NCBI GenBank assembly: GCA_905182305.1
Contig: CAJJBB010000004.1
Location: 2,501 to 66,500, forward strand
Length of the DNA: 64,000 nucleotides
Source: Flavobacteria bacterium MS024-2A
Lineage (GTDB): Bacteria > Bacteroidota > Bacteroidia > Flavobacteriales > Flavobacteriaceae
Direction: 5' to 3'
Of this stretch, positions 20,090-29,402 are shown one piece after another (the stretch's first letter is position 1; each line of letters opens with the position of its first letter). The notes under the pieces are model-generated. The model worked only from the letters and a program-made list of their open reading frames with translations, was not told the DNA's origin and searched no databases. The position numbers and the translations under genes are program-made.

Positions 20090-20836
20090 TTAATCAAAAC
20101 TATTTTTTAAAACATTTAAAAATAAATATATCACTATCATTACAGGAACTGCCACCCATTGTAAAAAATAAAAAGTGGGTACAGACAATAAGATAAGTAA
20201 CAATTGAAACCCATAATCTCGAAGTTCAAAAGATTGAATTTTAAAAGAAAATAAAGGCAATCTGATATTCATTAGGATTGCTGATAAAATTGAAATAAAA
20301 ACTAAGGCAGGATATGTAGAGAGAAAAGGTTTGAAGAATGCAAATAAAGGATGTGCCATTAATAACGGTAATGCGACTATAAAAAGTGCATTTGCAGGAG
20401 CTGGAAGGCCTTTAAACTCATAGAGTTGTTCTATGTCAATATTAAATTTTGACAATCGTATTGCAGCGCCCAGAGAAATCAAAAAACCAACTAGAGCAAA
20501 GGGAGCAAATGAGAAAGTAAACTCATTTTGAAAAATGAAAAAATTATAACTTTCTTCTCTGATTCCAATTTCTAGAAACAACTGATACATTACAACACCT
20601 GGCACAACACCACTAGTAATTAAGTCTGCCATAGAGTCAAACTGAAGTCCAAATTTACTCTCAGCATTTAATAATCGAGCAAAAAAACCATCAAATAAAT
20701 CAAAAAAAGTGCCCAGAAGCACTAAAAGAAAAGCCGCCTCAAATAAATTCTTGAAAGCAAGGCTCGCTGCAAAACATCCACAAAGAAAATTTAAAGCCGT
20801 AAAAAGGTTAGGAATGTTTCGTTTAATTAGCTGCAC
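20090..20836 (-). CDS. pssA: CDP-diacylglycerol--serine O-phosphatidyltransferase
   Basis: 248-residue inner-membrane enzyme that makes phosphatidylserine, precursor of phosphatidylethanolamine. The CDP-alcohol phosphotransferase motif D-G-x2-A-R-x8-G-x3-D-x3-D is complete from DGFFARLL to FDSMAD (about residues 47-70). NIPNLFTALNFLCGC is the family N-terminus; multiple hydrophobic helices follow. The start is a GTG at 20836: no in-frame ATG lies upstream or in the first 60 codons. It is divergent from lnt with about 69 bp between them. Confidence 0.95.
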   Translation of the reverse strand: MQLIKRNIPNLFTALNFLCGCFAASLAFKNLFEAAFLLVLLGTFFDLFDGFFARLLNAESKFGLQFDSMADLITSGVVPGVVMYQLFLEIGIREESYNFFIFQNEFTFSFAPFALVGFLISLGAAIRLSKFNIDIEQLYEFKGLPAPANALFIVALPLLMAHPLFAFFKPFLSTYPALVFISILSAILMNIRLPLFSFKIQSFELRDYGFQLLLILLSVPTFYFLQWVAVPVMIVIYLFLNVLKNSFD

Positions 20837-20905
20837 TAATAAATATTTATAATTTTTGACAAGATAGTAATTGCTATAGCTTCAAAAAAATTTAAATTCG
20901 TGGAA

Positions 20906-22522
20906 ATGTCTAAAACAATTATACACTTTTTATTAGCAATTCTGTCAGCTTTGCTACTTTCAGCAGCTTGGCCAATAAATGGTTTTACCTTTATCATTTT
21001 TGGAGCCCTAATTCCTTTATTATTTTTAGAGAACTCAATTCGACTAAGCGACTTTAAAAGAAGAGGATTACTAGTATTTGGTTATAGCTACCTTACATTC
21101 CTACTATGGAATCTGCTAATTACTTGGTGGTTAATTAATTCCTCGCTTATCGGGATGCTTTTTGCAAATATCTGTAACAGCTTTTTTTATGCTATTATAT
21201 TTACTTGCTTTTCATGGGCAAAAACAAGACTACCTAATCGAAGTGCTTATTTGTTTTTAATTGCCTTGTGGCTTGCCTTTGAAAAACTTCACTTAAGCTG
21301 GGATTTTTCATGGACATGGCTAAACCTTGGAAATGTGTTTTCAGAAAATATTTATTGGATTCAATGGTATGAGTATACAGGCGTTTTTGGTGGTTCATTA
21401 TGGGTTTTGGTTATTAATGTTTGGCTCTTTCATGTTTTTAAAAATCATAATACTATTCTTGGATACAAACCGCTAGCAAGAAAAATGATCGCCCCATTAA
21501 TATTTATTGCGCTTCCTATTACGTTTTCACTTTATTTATACGAAAAGGTAGAAGAGGGATCTGAAGACATAAAAGTTTTATTACTTCAACCTAATATAGA
21601 CCCTTATAATACAAAGTATTCATTAACAAATTCAAGTTTTATTGACCTATGGAAAAAACAAGTACAGCCATTTTATTCTGACAGCCTTGACTACATTCTT
21701 TCACCAGAAACTTATTTTGCAGAGGGATATGGTGAAGAGTTTCGTGAGTTTAATGGATCAAAATTACATGAGGAACTTCAACAAGAATTGGCTAAAATTC
21801 CATTGACACAATATATTACAGGGATTCAGTTCTACGATTTATATTCGCAAGAAAAAGCACCTTCACTCACTGCTAACCTAATAAGAAAAGGTCTTTGGGC
21901 TGATTATTATAATAGTGCTTTAGCTGAACAAAGTAATGAAATATTTCAAATATATCATAAGTCAAAATTAGTAGTAGGCGTTGAAAACATGCCATTTAAA
22001 TCAGTTCTAAAGCCCTTGTTAGGTGATGTATTACTTGATTTTGGCGGTACCGTTGCCAGTAGAGTCACTCAAAAAAAACGAGATGTTTTCTCACATACCA
22101 ATTCTAAATTAAAGGCTGCACCTATCATTTGTTGGGAATCAATATTTGGAGAATTTGTGACGGGTTATGTTAATGAGGGAGCTACCTTTTTAGCAGTAAT
22201 CTCAAATGATGCTTGGTGGGGAGAAACTCCGGGACATAAACAATTATTAAGTTATACAAGATTAAGAGCCATTGAAACCAGACGTGATATTGCTCGAAGT
22301 GCAAATACTGGAATTTCAAGTATTATTAATGCAAAAGGTGAAATTATAAACCAAACTTCTTATAATACCAAAACCGCTTTAATTGGAAAGCTCAGTAGTA
22401 GAAGCAACCTCACTTTTTATGTACGTTTTGGAGACATAATTGCACGATGGTCTGTCTTTGTTGCAGGATTATTTTTTCTACTTGCCCTAAGTCGTAGGAT
22501 TGATCCTAATAAAATTCACTAA
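20906..22522 (+). CDS. lnt: apolipoprotein N-acyltransferase
   Basis: 538 residues; adds the third acyl chain to the lipoprotein N-terminal Cys in the inner membrane. Six or so N-terminal helices (1-195) are followed by a periplasmic nitrilase domain with its triad: Glu in LSPETYF, Lys in IYHKSKLVVGVENMPF, and Cys in ICWESIFGEFV. One C-terminal helix ends the protein. ISNDAWWG and RLRAIETRRDIARSANTG are strong Lnt signatures. The ATG at 20906 is preferred to the GTG at 20900, six bases earlier. Confidence 0.94.
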   Translation: MSKTIIHFLLAILSALLLSAAWPINGFTFIIFGALIPLLFLENSIRLSDFKRRGLLVFGYSYLTFLLWNLLITWWLINSSLIGMLFANICNSFFYAIIFTCFSWAKTRLPNRSAYLFLIALWLAFEKLHLSWDFSWTWLNLGNVFSENIYWIQWYEYTGVFGGSLWVLVINVWLFHVFKNHNTILGYKPLARKMIAPLIFIALPITFSLYLYEKVEEGSEDIKVLLLQPNIDPYNTKYSLTNSSFIDLWKKQVQPFYSDSLDYILSPETYFAEGYGEEFREFNGSKLHEELQQELAKIPLTQYITGIQFYDLYSQEKAPSLTANLIRKGLWADYYNSALAEQSNEIFQIYHKSKLVVGVENMPFKSVLKPLLGDVLLDFGGTVASRVTQKKRDVFSHTNSKLKAAPIICWESIFGEFVTGYVNEGATFLAVISNDAWWGETPGHKQLLSYTRLRAIETRRDIARSANTGISSIINAKGEIINQTSYNTKTALIGKLSSRSNLTFYVRFGDIIARWSVFVAGLFFLLALSRRIDPNKIH

Positions 22523-22620
22523 ATATAATTCACAAGGACAGGAATATTGATTATGAATTATAATATTTATCTTTATACAAATGAGTACTATAGGACTAAA
22601 TTCAGACATGAAAAGCTATT

Positions 22621-23178
22621 ATGAAAACCAATAAAGTCTACACCAAAACAGGTGATAGTGGTGTTACCAGTTTAATTTCAGGAAAAAGAGTTCCGAAACA
22701 TGATATTCGGATAAAAGCTTATGGAACTATTGATGAATTAATAGCCTGGTTAGGTCTAATAAGAGATATAACTACAACAACAGATATAAAAGCTACTCTT
22801 TTGGAAATTCAGAAGCAATTAATGACTATCGCAGCTGAATTATCAATTGAATCTAAAAAAAAAATACCAAAAAATTTAATTCCAATTCAACCTAATGCTG
22901 TGAAGTATATTGAAAATAAAATTGACATTCTAACTGCTAAATTACCACCCTTAAAAAATTTTGTGATTCCAGGAGGTCATGTTTTAATTTCTTACGCTCA
23001 CCTTACACGATGTGTTTGTAGAAGAGCTGAAAGATATGTTACAGAGCTTGATGAAGAAGTTTCAGTTTCATCAACAATTATAGCCTATATGAATCGTCTT
23101 TCAGATTATTTTTTTACACTTTCAAGAACCTTTGCTCTTGAATTAGACGTAGAAGAAATTAAATGGAGTGGAAACTAA
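22621..23178 (+). CDS. cob(I)yrinic acid a,c-diamide adenosyltransferase (PduO type)
   Basis: 185 residues, PduO/MMAB-type ATP:cob(I)alamin adenosyltransferase that makes adenosylcobalamin. The N-terminal ATP-binding segment VYTKTGDSGVTSL (6-18) and RIKAYGTIDELIAWLGL (36-52) are both present. The C-terminal helices CRRAERYVTEL and MNRLSDYFFTLSR match the family active site. Cytosolic trimer in known cases. No cobalamin-synthesis genes are nearby, so salvage of corrinoids is a reasonable inference. Confidence 0.94.
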   Translation: MKTNKVYTKTGDSGVTSLISGKRVPKHDIRIKAYGTIDELIAWLGLIRDITTTTDIKATLLEIQKQLMTIAAELSIESKKKIPKNLIPIQPNAVKYIENKIDILTAKLPPLKNFVIPGGHVLISYAHLTRCVCRRAERYVTELDEEVSVSSTIIAYMNRLSDYFFTLSRTFALELDVEEIKWSGN

Positions 23179-23191
23179 ATTCTTAATTTAC

Positions 23192-23221
23192 TTGTATAGT
23201 TTTTATAAAAATCTATTTTTG
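23192..23221 (+). promoter_or_regulatory. promoter of the DUF2795 gene
   Basis: TTG (23192-23194), exactly 19 nt, then TATTTTTG (23214-23221): a perfect Bacteroidota promoter. The predicted start is near 23227, 12 nt before the ATG. Confidence 0.75.
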
Positions 23222-23238
23222 CAAAAAACAAGAGAACT

Positions 23239-23460
23239 ATGTATTGGACTTTGGAACTTGCTTCATACCTTAGTGACGCCCCGTGGCCCGCTTCAAAAGA
23301 TGAATTAATTGATTTTTGTATTCGAACAGGAGCACCTTTGGAAGTAGTCGAAAACCTTCAATCTATGGAGGATGAGGAGGATGTTTATGAATCAATAGAA
23401 GAGATTTGGCCAGATTTCCCTACTGAAGAGGACTATTTATGGAATGAGGACGAATATTAA
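23239..23460 (+). CDS. DUF2795 domain-containing protein
   Basis: 73-residue, strongly acidic protein; WTLELASYLSDAPWPASKDEL (short segments thereof) is the DUF2795 N-terminus seen throughout Flavobacteriia. The second half is rich in Glu/Asp (EDEEDVYESIEEIW, EEDYLWNEDEY). The function is unknown. It has its own promoter and its own terminator, so it is a monocistronic unit just before secA. Confidence 0.88.
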   Translation: MYWTLELASYLSDAPWPASKDELIDFCIRTGAPLEVVENLQSMEDEEDVYESIEEIWPDFPTEEDYLWNEDEY

Positions 23461-23479
23461 TTCATTCTTTAACGAATTT

Positions 23480-23508
23480 AAAAAGTCTCTTAATGAGGCT
23501 TTTTTTTT
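23480..23508 (+). terminator. intrinsic terminator after the DUF2795 gene
   Basis: Hairpin AAAAAGTCTC, loop TTAAT, GAGGCTTTTT, with one G-T pair, ending in nine T residues. It separates the small gene from secA. Confidence 0.75.
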
Positions 23509-23511
23509 AGT

Positions 23512-23519
23512 TACTTTTG
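23512..23519 (+). promoter_or_regulatory. candidate -7 box of secA
   Basis: TACTTTTG, exact TAnnTTTG, 34 bp before the secA ATG and directly after the preceding terminator. No TTG is seen at the -33 distance. Confidence 0.4.
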
Positions 23520-23553
23520 AAAATATAATTAATGACAATACCGCTAGAAGTAT

Positions 23554-26500
23554 ATGAATATTTTAAATAGCATCTTAAAAACATTTGTAGGAGACAAGAC
23601 TAAAAAAGATTTAAGTCAAATCACTCCATTGATTTCAGAAATAAATAGCCATCAAAAAAATCTTGAAACTCTCTCTCATGACGAGCTTCGTCAAAAAACA
23701 ATAATCTTCAAAGAAGAAATTGCTAAAGAAAGAAAAGATTTTGATTTGACCATATTGAAATTATTAGAAGAGGTTAAACTAACTGGTGATATCGAGTTAA
23801 AAGAAAGTCTTTACCAGCAAATTGATTCACAAGAAGAAGAAGCCCAAAACGCTGTAGAAGAAGTACTCAATAAAATACTCCCTGAAGCTTTTGCTGTAGT
23901 AAAAGAAACTGCGCGTCGGTTTGTTGAAAACACAAGCATTGAAGTAACGGCCTCTGAATATGACCGAGAGTTGTCACAACAAAAAGAATACATTGATCTT
24001 AAAGGTGATAAAGCCTTTTGGGCAAATTCTTGGGATGCAGCTGGAAAACCCATTACTTGGGACATGATTCATTATGATGTCCAACTTATTGGAGGAATTG
24101 TTTTACATAAAGGTAAAATAGCTGAAATGCAAACAGGTGAAGGAAAAACATTGGTGGCTACCTTACCCGTGTATTTGAATGCACTTACTGGAAAAGGAGT
24201 GCATCTGGTAACAGTAAATGATTATCTCGCAAAAAGAGATAGTGCTTGGATGGCACCACTTTTCCAGTTCCATGGAATGAGTCTAGACTGTATTGATTAT
24301 CATGCACCAAATAGCCCAGAACGTCGTAAAGCATATCAAGCTGATATTACCTATGGAACAAATAATGAATTTGGCTTTGATTACCTTAGAGATAATATGG
24401 CAAATACTGCTGAAGATTTAGTTCAGCGGAAACATAATTATGCCATTGTAGATGAAGTGGATTCTGTTTTGGTTGATGATGCACGAACCCCTTTAATTAT
24501 CTCTGGACCAACACCTGAAGGAGATCGGCATGAATTTGATATCTTAAAATCAAACGTAGGTAATCTTGTTTCAAAACAACGAAGTTTATTAACAAGTGTT
24601 TTAGCAGAAGCTAAAGTGAAAATAAAAGAAGGTAACACGGAAGAGGGTGCAATACTCTTATACCGAGTTTTCAGAGGGTTACCAAAAAATAAAGCCTTAA
24701 TAAAGTTTTTAAGTGAGGAAGGAATTAAGCAACTACTTCAAAAAACAGAAAATCACTACATGCAAGACAACAATAGGGAAATGCCCAAAGTTGATGTAGC
24801 GTTATATTTTGTTATTGATGAAAAAAACAATCAGATTGATTTAACTGAAAAGGGAATAGAAGTACTTTCTGAAGAAAATGAAGATAAAAACTTTTTTGTG
24901 CTACCAGATATTGGAGGAGAAATAGTTAAAATTGAAAAACAAGATCTCGAAGCTAAAAAAGAAGCTTCTTTAAAAGAAACACTATTTAAAGATTTTGATA
25001 TTAAAGGTGAACGAATTCATAGCATGAACCAGTTGCTCAAAGCATATACTCTTTTTGAGAAAGATGTAGAATATGTAGTTATGGAAAATAAGGTTAAAAT
25101 TGTTGATGAGCAAACGGGTCGAATAATGGAAGGCAGACGTTATTCTGATGGCCTTCATCAAGCAATTGAAGCCAAAGAAAATGTAAAAATTGAAGCGGCA
25201 ACACAAACCTACGCTACCATTACACTTCAAAACTACTTTAGAATGTACCAGAAGCTTTCTGGAATGACAGGAACTGCTGTTACTGAAGCTGGAGAATTTT
25301 GGGAAATCTATGAATTGGATGTTATTGAAATTCCAACAAACAGACTTATAGTTCGAGAGGATGATGATGATCTGATTTATAAAACTAAACGTGAAAAGTA
25401 TAATGCTGTTATTGAAAAAGTAACGGAACTATCTCTAGAAGGTAGACCTATATTAATTGGAACAACTTCTGTTGAAATTTCAGAATTACTCAGTAAAATG
25501 TTAAGTATTCGAAAGGTGAAACATAATGTTTTGAATGCAAAAATGCACAAAAAAGAAGCTGATATTGTTGCGGAAGCTGGAAATCCAGGAATTGTAACTA
25601 TTGCCACCAATATGGCTGGAAGAGGAACAGATATTAAGCTTTCTCAGATTGTAAAAGATGCAGGTGGTTTAGCAATTATAGGAACAGAGCGTCATGATTC
25701 ACGTCGAGTTGACAGACAACTTCGCGGAAGATCTGGCCGTCAAGGAGATCCAGGAAGTTCACAATTTTACGTATCACTCGAAGACAACTTAATGAGACTA
25801 TTTGGATCTGAACGAGTAGCTAAAGTTATGGATAGAATGGGGCTGGAAGAAGGTGAAGTAATCCAACATTCTATGATGACAAAATCAATTGAACGTGCTC
25901 AGAAAAAAGTTGAGGAAAATAACTTTGGTATTCGAAAACGTCTTTTAGAATATGATGATGTTATGAGTGCTCAAAGAGAAGTTATTTATAAAAGAAGAAA
26001 ACACGCATTACAAGGATCTCGCTTGAAATTAGATGTTCTCAATATGTTATTTGATACTTGTGAAGAAATTGTCTTAAACTACAAGGCTACAAGTGATTAT
26101 AAAAACTTTGAGTTTGAAATAATTAGTAATTTTTCAATGACAGCTCCTATTTCAGAAGAACAATTTTCTGAGACTTCTGAAGACTCATTAATTACAAAAC
26201 TTTACGAAGCACTTCTACTGCACTATCAAGAAAAAACAGAGTTAAACGCACAAATGGCATTTCCTGTTATTAAAGAAGTCTATGAGCGACCAGCTAATAA
26301 ATTTGAACGAATAGTTGTTCCCTTCACTGACGGAGTTAAGTCACTGAATGTTGTTACTAACCTTAAAGAAGCTTATGAAAGTAAAGGTAAACATCTTATT
26401 GAGGACTTTGAACGAAATATTACTCTCGCATTAATTGATGATGCTTGGAAAGTACATTTACGAAAAATGGATGAATTAAAACAGTCTGTACAACTAGCAG

Positions 26501-26916
26501 TTCATGAACAAAAAGATCCTCTATTGATTTATAAATTTGAGGCTTTCGAATTATTTAAATCAATGCTAGCTAACTTAAATAAAGAGATTTTATCATTCTT
26601 AATCAAAGGAGGACTTCCAAACCAAAGTCCTGCTAGTATTCAAGAAGCAAAACGTGCGAAACTGAATAAAAATTTTAACACGTCTAAAGATGAAGTTTTA
26701 AATACAGAAGAATTAGCTCAACGCAACAGATCGGTTGGGGCTGGAGTAAGTCAAACAGGAAAAAAAATAATTGAAACCATAATTAGAGAGCAACCTAAAA
26801 TTGGAAGAAATGAAAAGGTAACCATTAAAAATATTACTACGGGAGAAACTAAATCTGTTAAATTTAAACAAGCAGAGCCTCTATTAAAACTAGGTAAGTG
26901 GGTAATTAGTTCTTAA
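23554..26916 (+). CDS. secA: preprotein translocase ATPase SecA
   Basis: 1120 residues, the long Bacteroidota form. Motor motifs are present: the Walker A GEGKT stretch in EMQTGEGKTLVATLPVYLNA, DEVD in AIVDEVDSVLVDDARTPL, FGFDYLRDNM, YVTDEQTGR-like IVDEQTGRIMEGRRYSDGLHQ, LSGMTGTA, ATNMAGRGTDI, and RQLRGRSGRQGDPGSS. An insertion of roughly 120 residues in the preprotein-binding region (about 335-450) accounts for the extra length. The C-terminus ends in LGKWVISS without the zinc-binding CxCxSG tail, so SecB-type binding is not expected. It drives Sec export at the inner membrane. Confidence 0.97.
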   Translation: MNILNSILKTFVGDKTKKDLSQITPLISEINSHQKNLETLSHDELRQKTIIFKEEIAKERKDFDLTILKLLEEVKLTGDIELKESLYQQIDSQEEEAQNAVEEVLNKILPEAFAVVKETARRFVENTSIEVTASEYDRELSQQKEYIDLKGDKAFWANSWDAAGKPITWDMIHYDVQLIGGIVLHKGKIAEMQTGEGKTLVATLPVYLNALTGKGVHLVTVNDYLAKRDSAWMAPLFQFHGMSLDCIDYHAPNSPERRKAYQADITYGTNNEFGFDYLRDNMANTAEDLVQRKHNYAIVDEVDSVLVDDARTPLIISGPTPEGDRHEFDILKSNVGNLVSKQRSLLTSVLAEAKVKIKEGNTEEGAILLYRVFRGLPKNKALIKFLSEEGIKQLLQKTENHYMQDNNREMPKVDVALYFVIDEKNNQIDLTEKGIEVLSEENEDKNFFVLPDIGGEIVKIEKQDLEAKKEASLKETLFKDFDIKGERIHSMNQLLKAYTLFEKDVEYVVMENKVKIVDEQTGRIMEGRRYSDGLHQAIEAKENVKIEAATQTYATITLQNYFRMYQKLSGMTGTAVTEAGEFWEIYELDVIEIPTNRLIVREDDDDLIYKTKREKYNAVIEKVTELSLEGRPILIGTTSVEISELLSKMLSIRKVKHNVLNAKMHKKEADIVAEAGNPGIVTIATNMAGRGTDIKLSQIVKDAGGLAIIGTERHDSRRVDRQLRGRSGRQGDPGSSQFYVSLEDNLMRLFGSERVAKVMDRMGLEEGEVIQHSMMTKSIERAQKKVEENNFGIRKRLLEYDDVMSAQREVIYKRRKHALQGSRLKLDVLNMLFDTCEEIVLNYKATSDYKNFEFEIISNFSMTAPISEEQFSETSEDSLITKLYEALLLHYQEKTELNAQMAFPVIKEVYERPANKFERIVVPFTDGVKSLNVVTNLKEAYESKGKHLIEDFERNITLALIDDAWKVHLRKMDELKQSVQLAVHEQKDPLLIYKFEAFELFKSMLANLNKEILSFLIKGGLPNQSPASIQEAKRAKLNKNFNTSKDEVLNTEELAQRNRSVGAGVSQTGKKIIETIIREQPKIGRNEKVTIKNITTGETKSVKFKQAEPLLKLGKWVISS

Positions 26917-26944
26917 TTTCTTATTTTTAAAGAAATTAAGAACT
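26908..26944. repeat. 15-bp perfect inverted repeat abutting a start codon
   Basis: AGTTCTTAATTTCTT (26908-26922), a 7-nt loop, then AAGAAATTAAGAACT (26930-26944). The left arm contains the secA stop codon (26914-26916), and the right arm ends immediately before the ATG at 26945. There is no T-tract after it on the plus strand, so it is not a classical terminator. It could stabilise the secA 3' end or occlude initiation of the next gene. Confidence 0.8.
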
Positions 26945-28198
26945 ATGGAGGCGTATGCTGCTGTTTTATTATGGGTAATACCAATGTTTTTTATGCTTTT
27001 AGTCATAGAAGTGTTATATGGTCATTTTACAAAAAAACAAACCTACACTTTTATGGACACCATCGCCAGTTTAAGCTCTGGAATATCAATGGTTATTAAA
27101 GATGCTTTAGGTCTAGCTTTAGTATTAGTTTCATATCCCTTCATGCTAAAGAATATTGGTCTTTGGGAGCAAGAAAGTACATTGATCTTATTTATTACTG
27201 CATTTATATGTATTGATTTTGCTCAATATTGGATCCACCGACTAGCTCATAAAATAAATATTTTTTGGAACAAACATATGATTCATCATAGTAGCGAGGA
27301 ATTCAATCTTGCTTGTGCGCTAAGACAAAGTATTTCAAATATTGTAGCCTTTAATGCCCTCTTTTTGATTCCAGCAGCATTAATAGGGATCCCTTCAGAT
27401 ATAATTATGGTATTGACACCACTTCACTTATTTGCTCAATTTTGGTATCACACTCGTCATATTGGAAAATTAGGTTTACTTGAATATATTTTGGTAACCC
27501 CTTCACAACACAGAGTTCACCATGCAATTAACCCAATATATATTGATAAAAATTTGTCTGCTATTTTTTGCGTTTGGGATCGAATATTTGGTACTTTTCA
27601 AGAGGAGTTAGAAGAAGTCCCTCCAATATACGGGACTCTAAAACCATCCAATAGTTGGAATCCAATTATAATAAATTATCAACATTTATGGGGTATTACA
27701 AAAGATGCTTGGTATTCACAAAAATGGAAAGATAAGTTTAAAATATGGTTCATGCCGACAGGATGGAGGCCAGAAGATGTGGAAAATAAATTCCCAATTA
27801 CTCCTCGCCCAGTTGACAATTCGTTAAAATATAGCCCTTTTTATACTTCACAATGGAAGTTTATAGCTGTCTTTCATTTTATCTCTCATGTAATAATGTT
27901 GTTATTTTTCTTGACAAATTTTGAGATCTTAGAATTTTCTTTTCGCCTAAGCTTCGGAGGTGTTTTACTATTTTCTATTTTTGGTTTTACATCCTTAATG
28001 GATTTTTACAAATGGGCACCTAACTTTGAAATAATCAGAGGATCTCTTGGAGTTGTGTTTTTTCTAATTCCTTATCATCAATTTCTAAAACAGGAATATC
28101 CATTAATTACTGTCTATTTTGTTTTCTATTTTTTTATTACAATTGGGATAGGGTTTTGGTCAAAAACAAAAAAACTGAATCGAAAATTAGCAATATAA
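26945..28198 (+). CDS. sterol desaturase / fatty-acid hydroxylase family protein
   Basis: 417-residue integral membrane di-iron protein. The N-terminal half has several helices and the histidine clusters HRLAHK, HMIHHSS, HTRHIG and QHRVHHAIN, i.e. the HX3-4H / HXXHH pattern of the FA_hydroxylase superfamily. The C-terminal third adds about four more hydrophobic helices not needed for the catalytic domain. Substrate is unknown; a membrane lipid is likely. The ATG is fixed by the inverted repeat that ends one base before it. It is followed after 1 bp by a glycosyltransferase. Confidence 0.9.
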   Translation: MEAYAAVLLWVIPMFFMLLVIEVLYGHFTKKQTYTFMDTIASLSSGISMVIKDALGLALVLVSYPFMLKNIGLWEQESTLILFITAFICIDFAQYWIHRLAHKINIFWNKHMIHHSSEEFNLACALRQSISNIVAFNALFLIPAALIGIPSDIIMVLTPLHLFAQFWYHTRHIGKLGLLEYILVTPSQHRVHHAINPIYIDKNLSAIFCVWDRIFGTFQEELEEVPPIYGTLKPSNSWNPIIINYQHLWGITKDAWYSQKWKDKFKIWFMPTGWRPEDVENKFPITPRPVDNSLKYSPFYTSQWKFIAVFHFISHVIMLLFFLTNFEILEFSFRLSFGGVLLFSIFGFTSLMDFYKWAPNFEIIRGSLGVVFFLIPYHQFLKQEYPLITVYFVFYFFITIGIGFWSKTKKLNRKLAI

Positions 28199-28199
28199 A

Positions 28200-29336
28200 A
28201 TGTCTAATAAGACTTTAGACTACCTCATCATAGGCCCTGCATACCCTTATAGAGGTGGGATTTCCGACACACAACATGAACTTGCAAAAGCACTACAAGA
28301 ACAAGGTAAAACAGTTAAATTAATAACCTTTACAACCTTATACCCTGAGTTTTTGTTTCCAGGAAGCAGTCCGTTATCTCTCGCAAAAGCCCCAAAGGCA
28401 ATTATTATAAAACAATACATCCATGCCTACTTGCCTTTTGGATGGAAAAAAGTTGCAAAAAAAATCAATGAACTAAATCCTACAACTGTTGTTTTTAGAT
28501 ACTACACGCCCTTTCTAGCTCCTGTTTATGGAGTGATTGCCAAAAATATTAATTCACTTATAAAAAAAATTGCGCTTGTTGACAACTGGATTCCCCATGA
28601 AACAAAAATTTGGGACTCTTTTTTAAATATATATTTTGGAAAACAAATGGATGGCTTTACTACTCTTTCAGATAATGTAGCTAGACAAGTAAAGAAGGAT
28701 AGTTTAAAACCAGTTTGGACGGGATTTCATCCAATTTCTAGCTCACTTTCTGATCCAATTAACAAATCGTTAGCAAGAAAAAGAATTTCTGTGTCAGAGA
28801 AAACTAAAGTTGTATTATTTTTTGGGTTAATCAGAAAATATAAAGGACTAGAGCTTATAATCAAAGCATTTAATGAAACTCCTCTAAATAATAATAACAT
28901 CGTTTTATATATAGCAGGGGAATGTTATGAAAACCCAAAAAAGTATATTGATCTCGTTACTCATTTAGGGATAAGTGATCGTATTATTTTTGACTTAACC
29001 TTTAAAAATTCTAAGGAAATTGCATTAATTTTCTCAGCTTCAGATATCGTTGCACAAACTTATCATACCGCGACTCAAAGTGGTGTAACTCCTCTTGCTT
29101 ATTTTTATCAAAAACCAATATTGGTTTCTAATATCAAAGGACTTAGGACTCCTATTGAAAATGATAAAACAGGCGAATGGACCTCTAAAGAGCCCAAGGA
29201 AATAGCAGCAAACATAAAAAATATGTTGGAAGATAATAATTATATGAGGTATCAAAAAAATTTGATAAAAGTGAAAAATGACTATTTATGGAGCTCTTTT
29301 GCGAAAAAATGGGATACTTTTATTAAAACAATATAG
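28200..29336 (+). CDS. glycosyltransferase family 4 protein
   Basis: 378 residues, GT-B fold, no signal peptide. The N-terminal domain has GPAYPYRGGISDTQHELAKA (residues 12-31), the acceptor-side Gly-rich loop of GT4 enzymes. The C-terminal domain has VLFFGLIRKYKGLELIIKAF and the AGECYE strand, then SDIVAQTYHTATQSGVTPLAYF, where an E-x7-E-like donor-binding motif would lie, in degenerate form. It is translationally coupled to the preceding hydroxylase gene. Donor and acceptor are unknown. Confidence 0.87.
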   Translation: MSNKTLDYLIIGPAYPYRGGISDTQHELAKALQEQGKTVKLITFTTLYPEFLFPGSSPLSLAKAPKAIIIKQYIHAYLPFGWKKVAKKINELNPTTVVFRYYTPFLAPVYGVIAKNINSLIKKIALVDNWIPHETKIWDSFLNIYFGKQMDGFTTLSDNVARQVKKDSLKPVWTGFHPISSSLSDPINKSLARKRISVSEKTKVVLFFGLIRKYKGLELIIKAFNETPLNNNNIVLYIAGECYENPKKYIDLVTHLGISDRIIFDLTFKNSKEIALIFSASDIVAQTYHTATQSGVTPLAYFYQKPILVSNIKGLRTPIENDKTGEWTSKEPKEIAANIKNMLEDNNYMRYQKNLIKVKNDYLWSSFAKKWDTFIKTI

Positions 29337-29402
29337 AGCTCAAATGACAATCGTGTTTTAAAATAATTCCTTTTTAAAGCAACTTGTATTTTCTTTAAAA
29401 CT

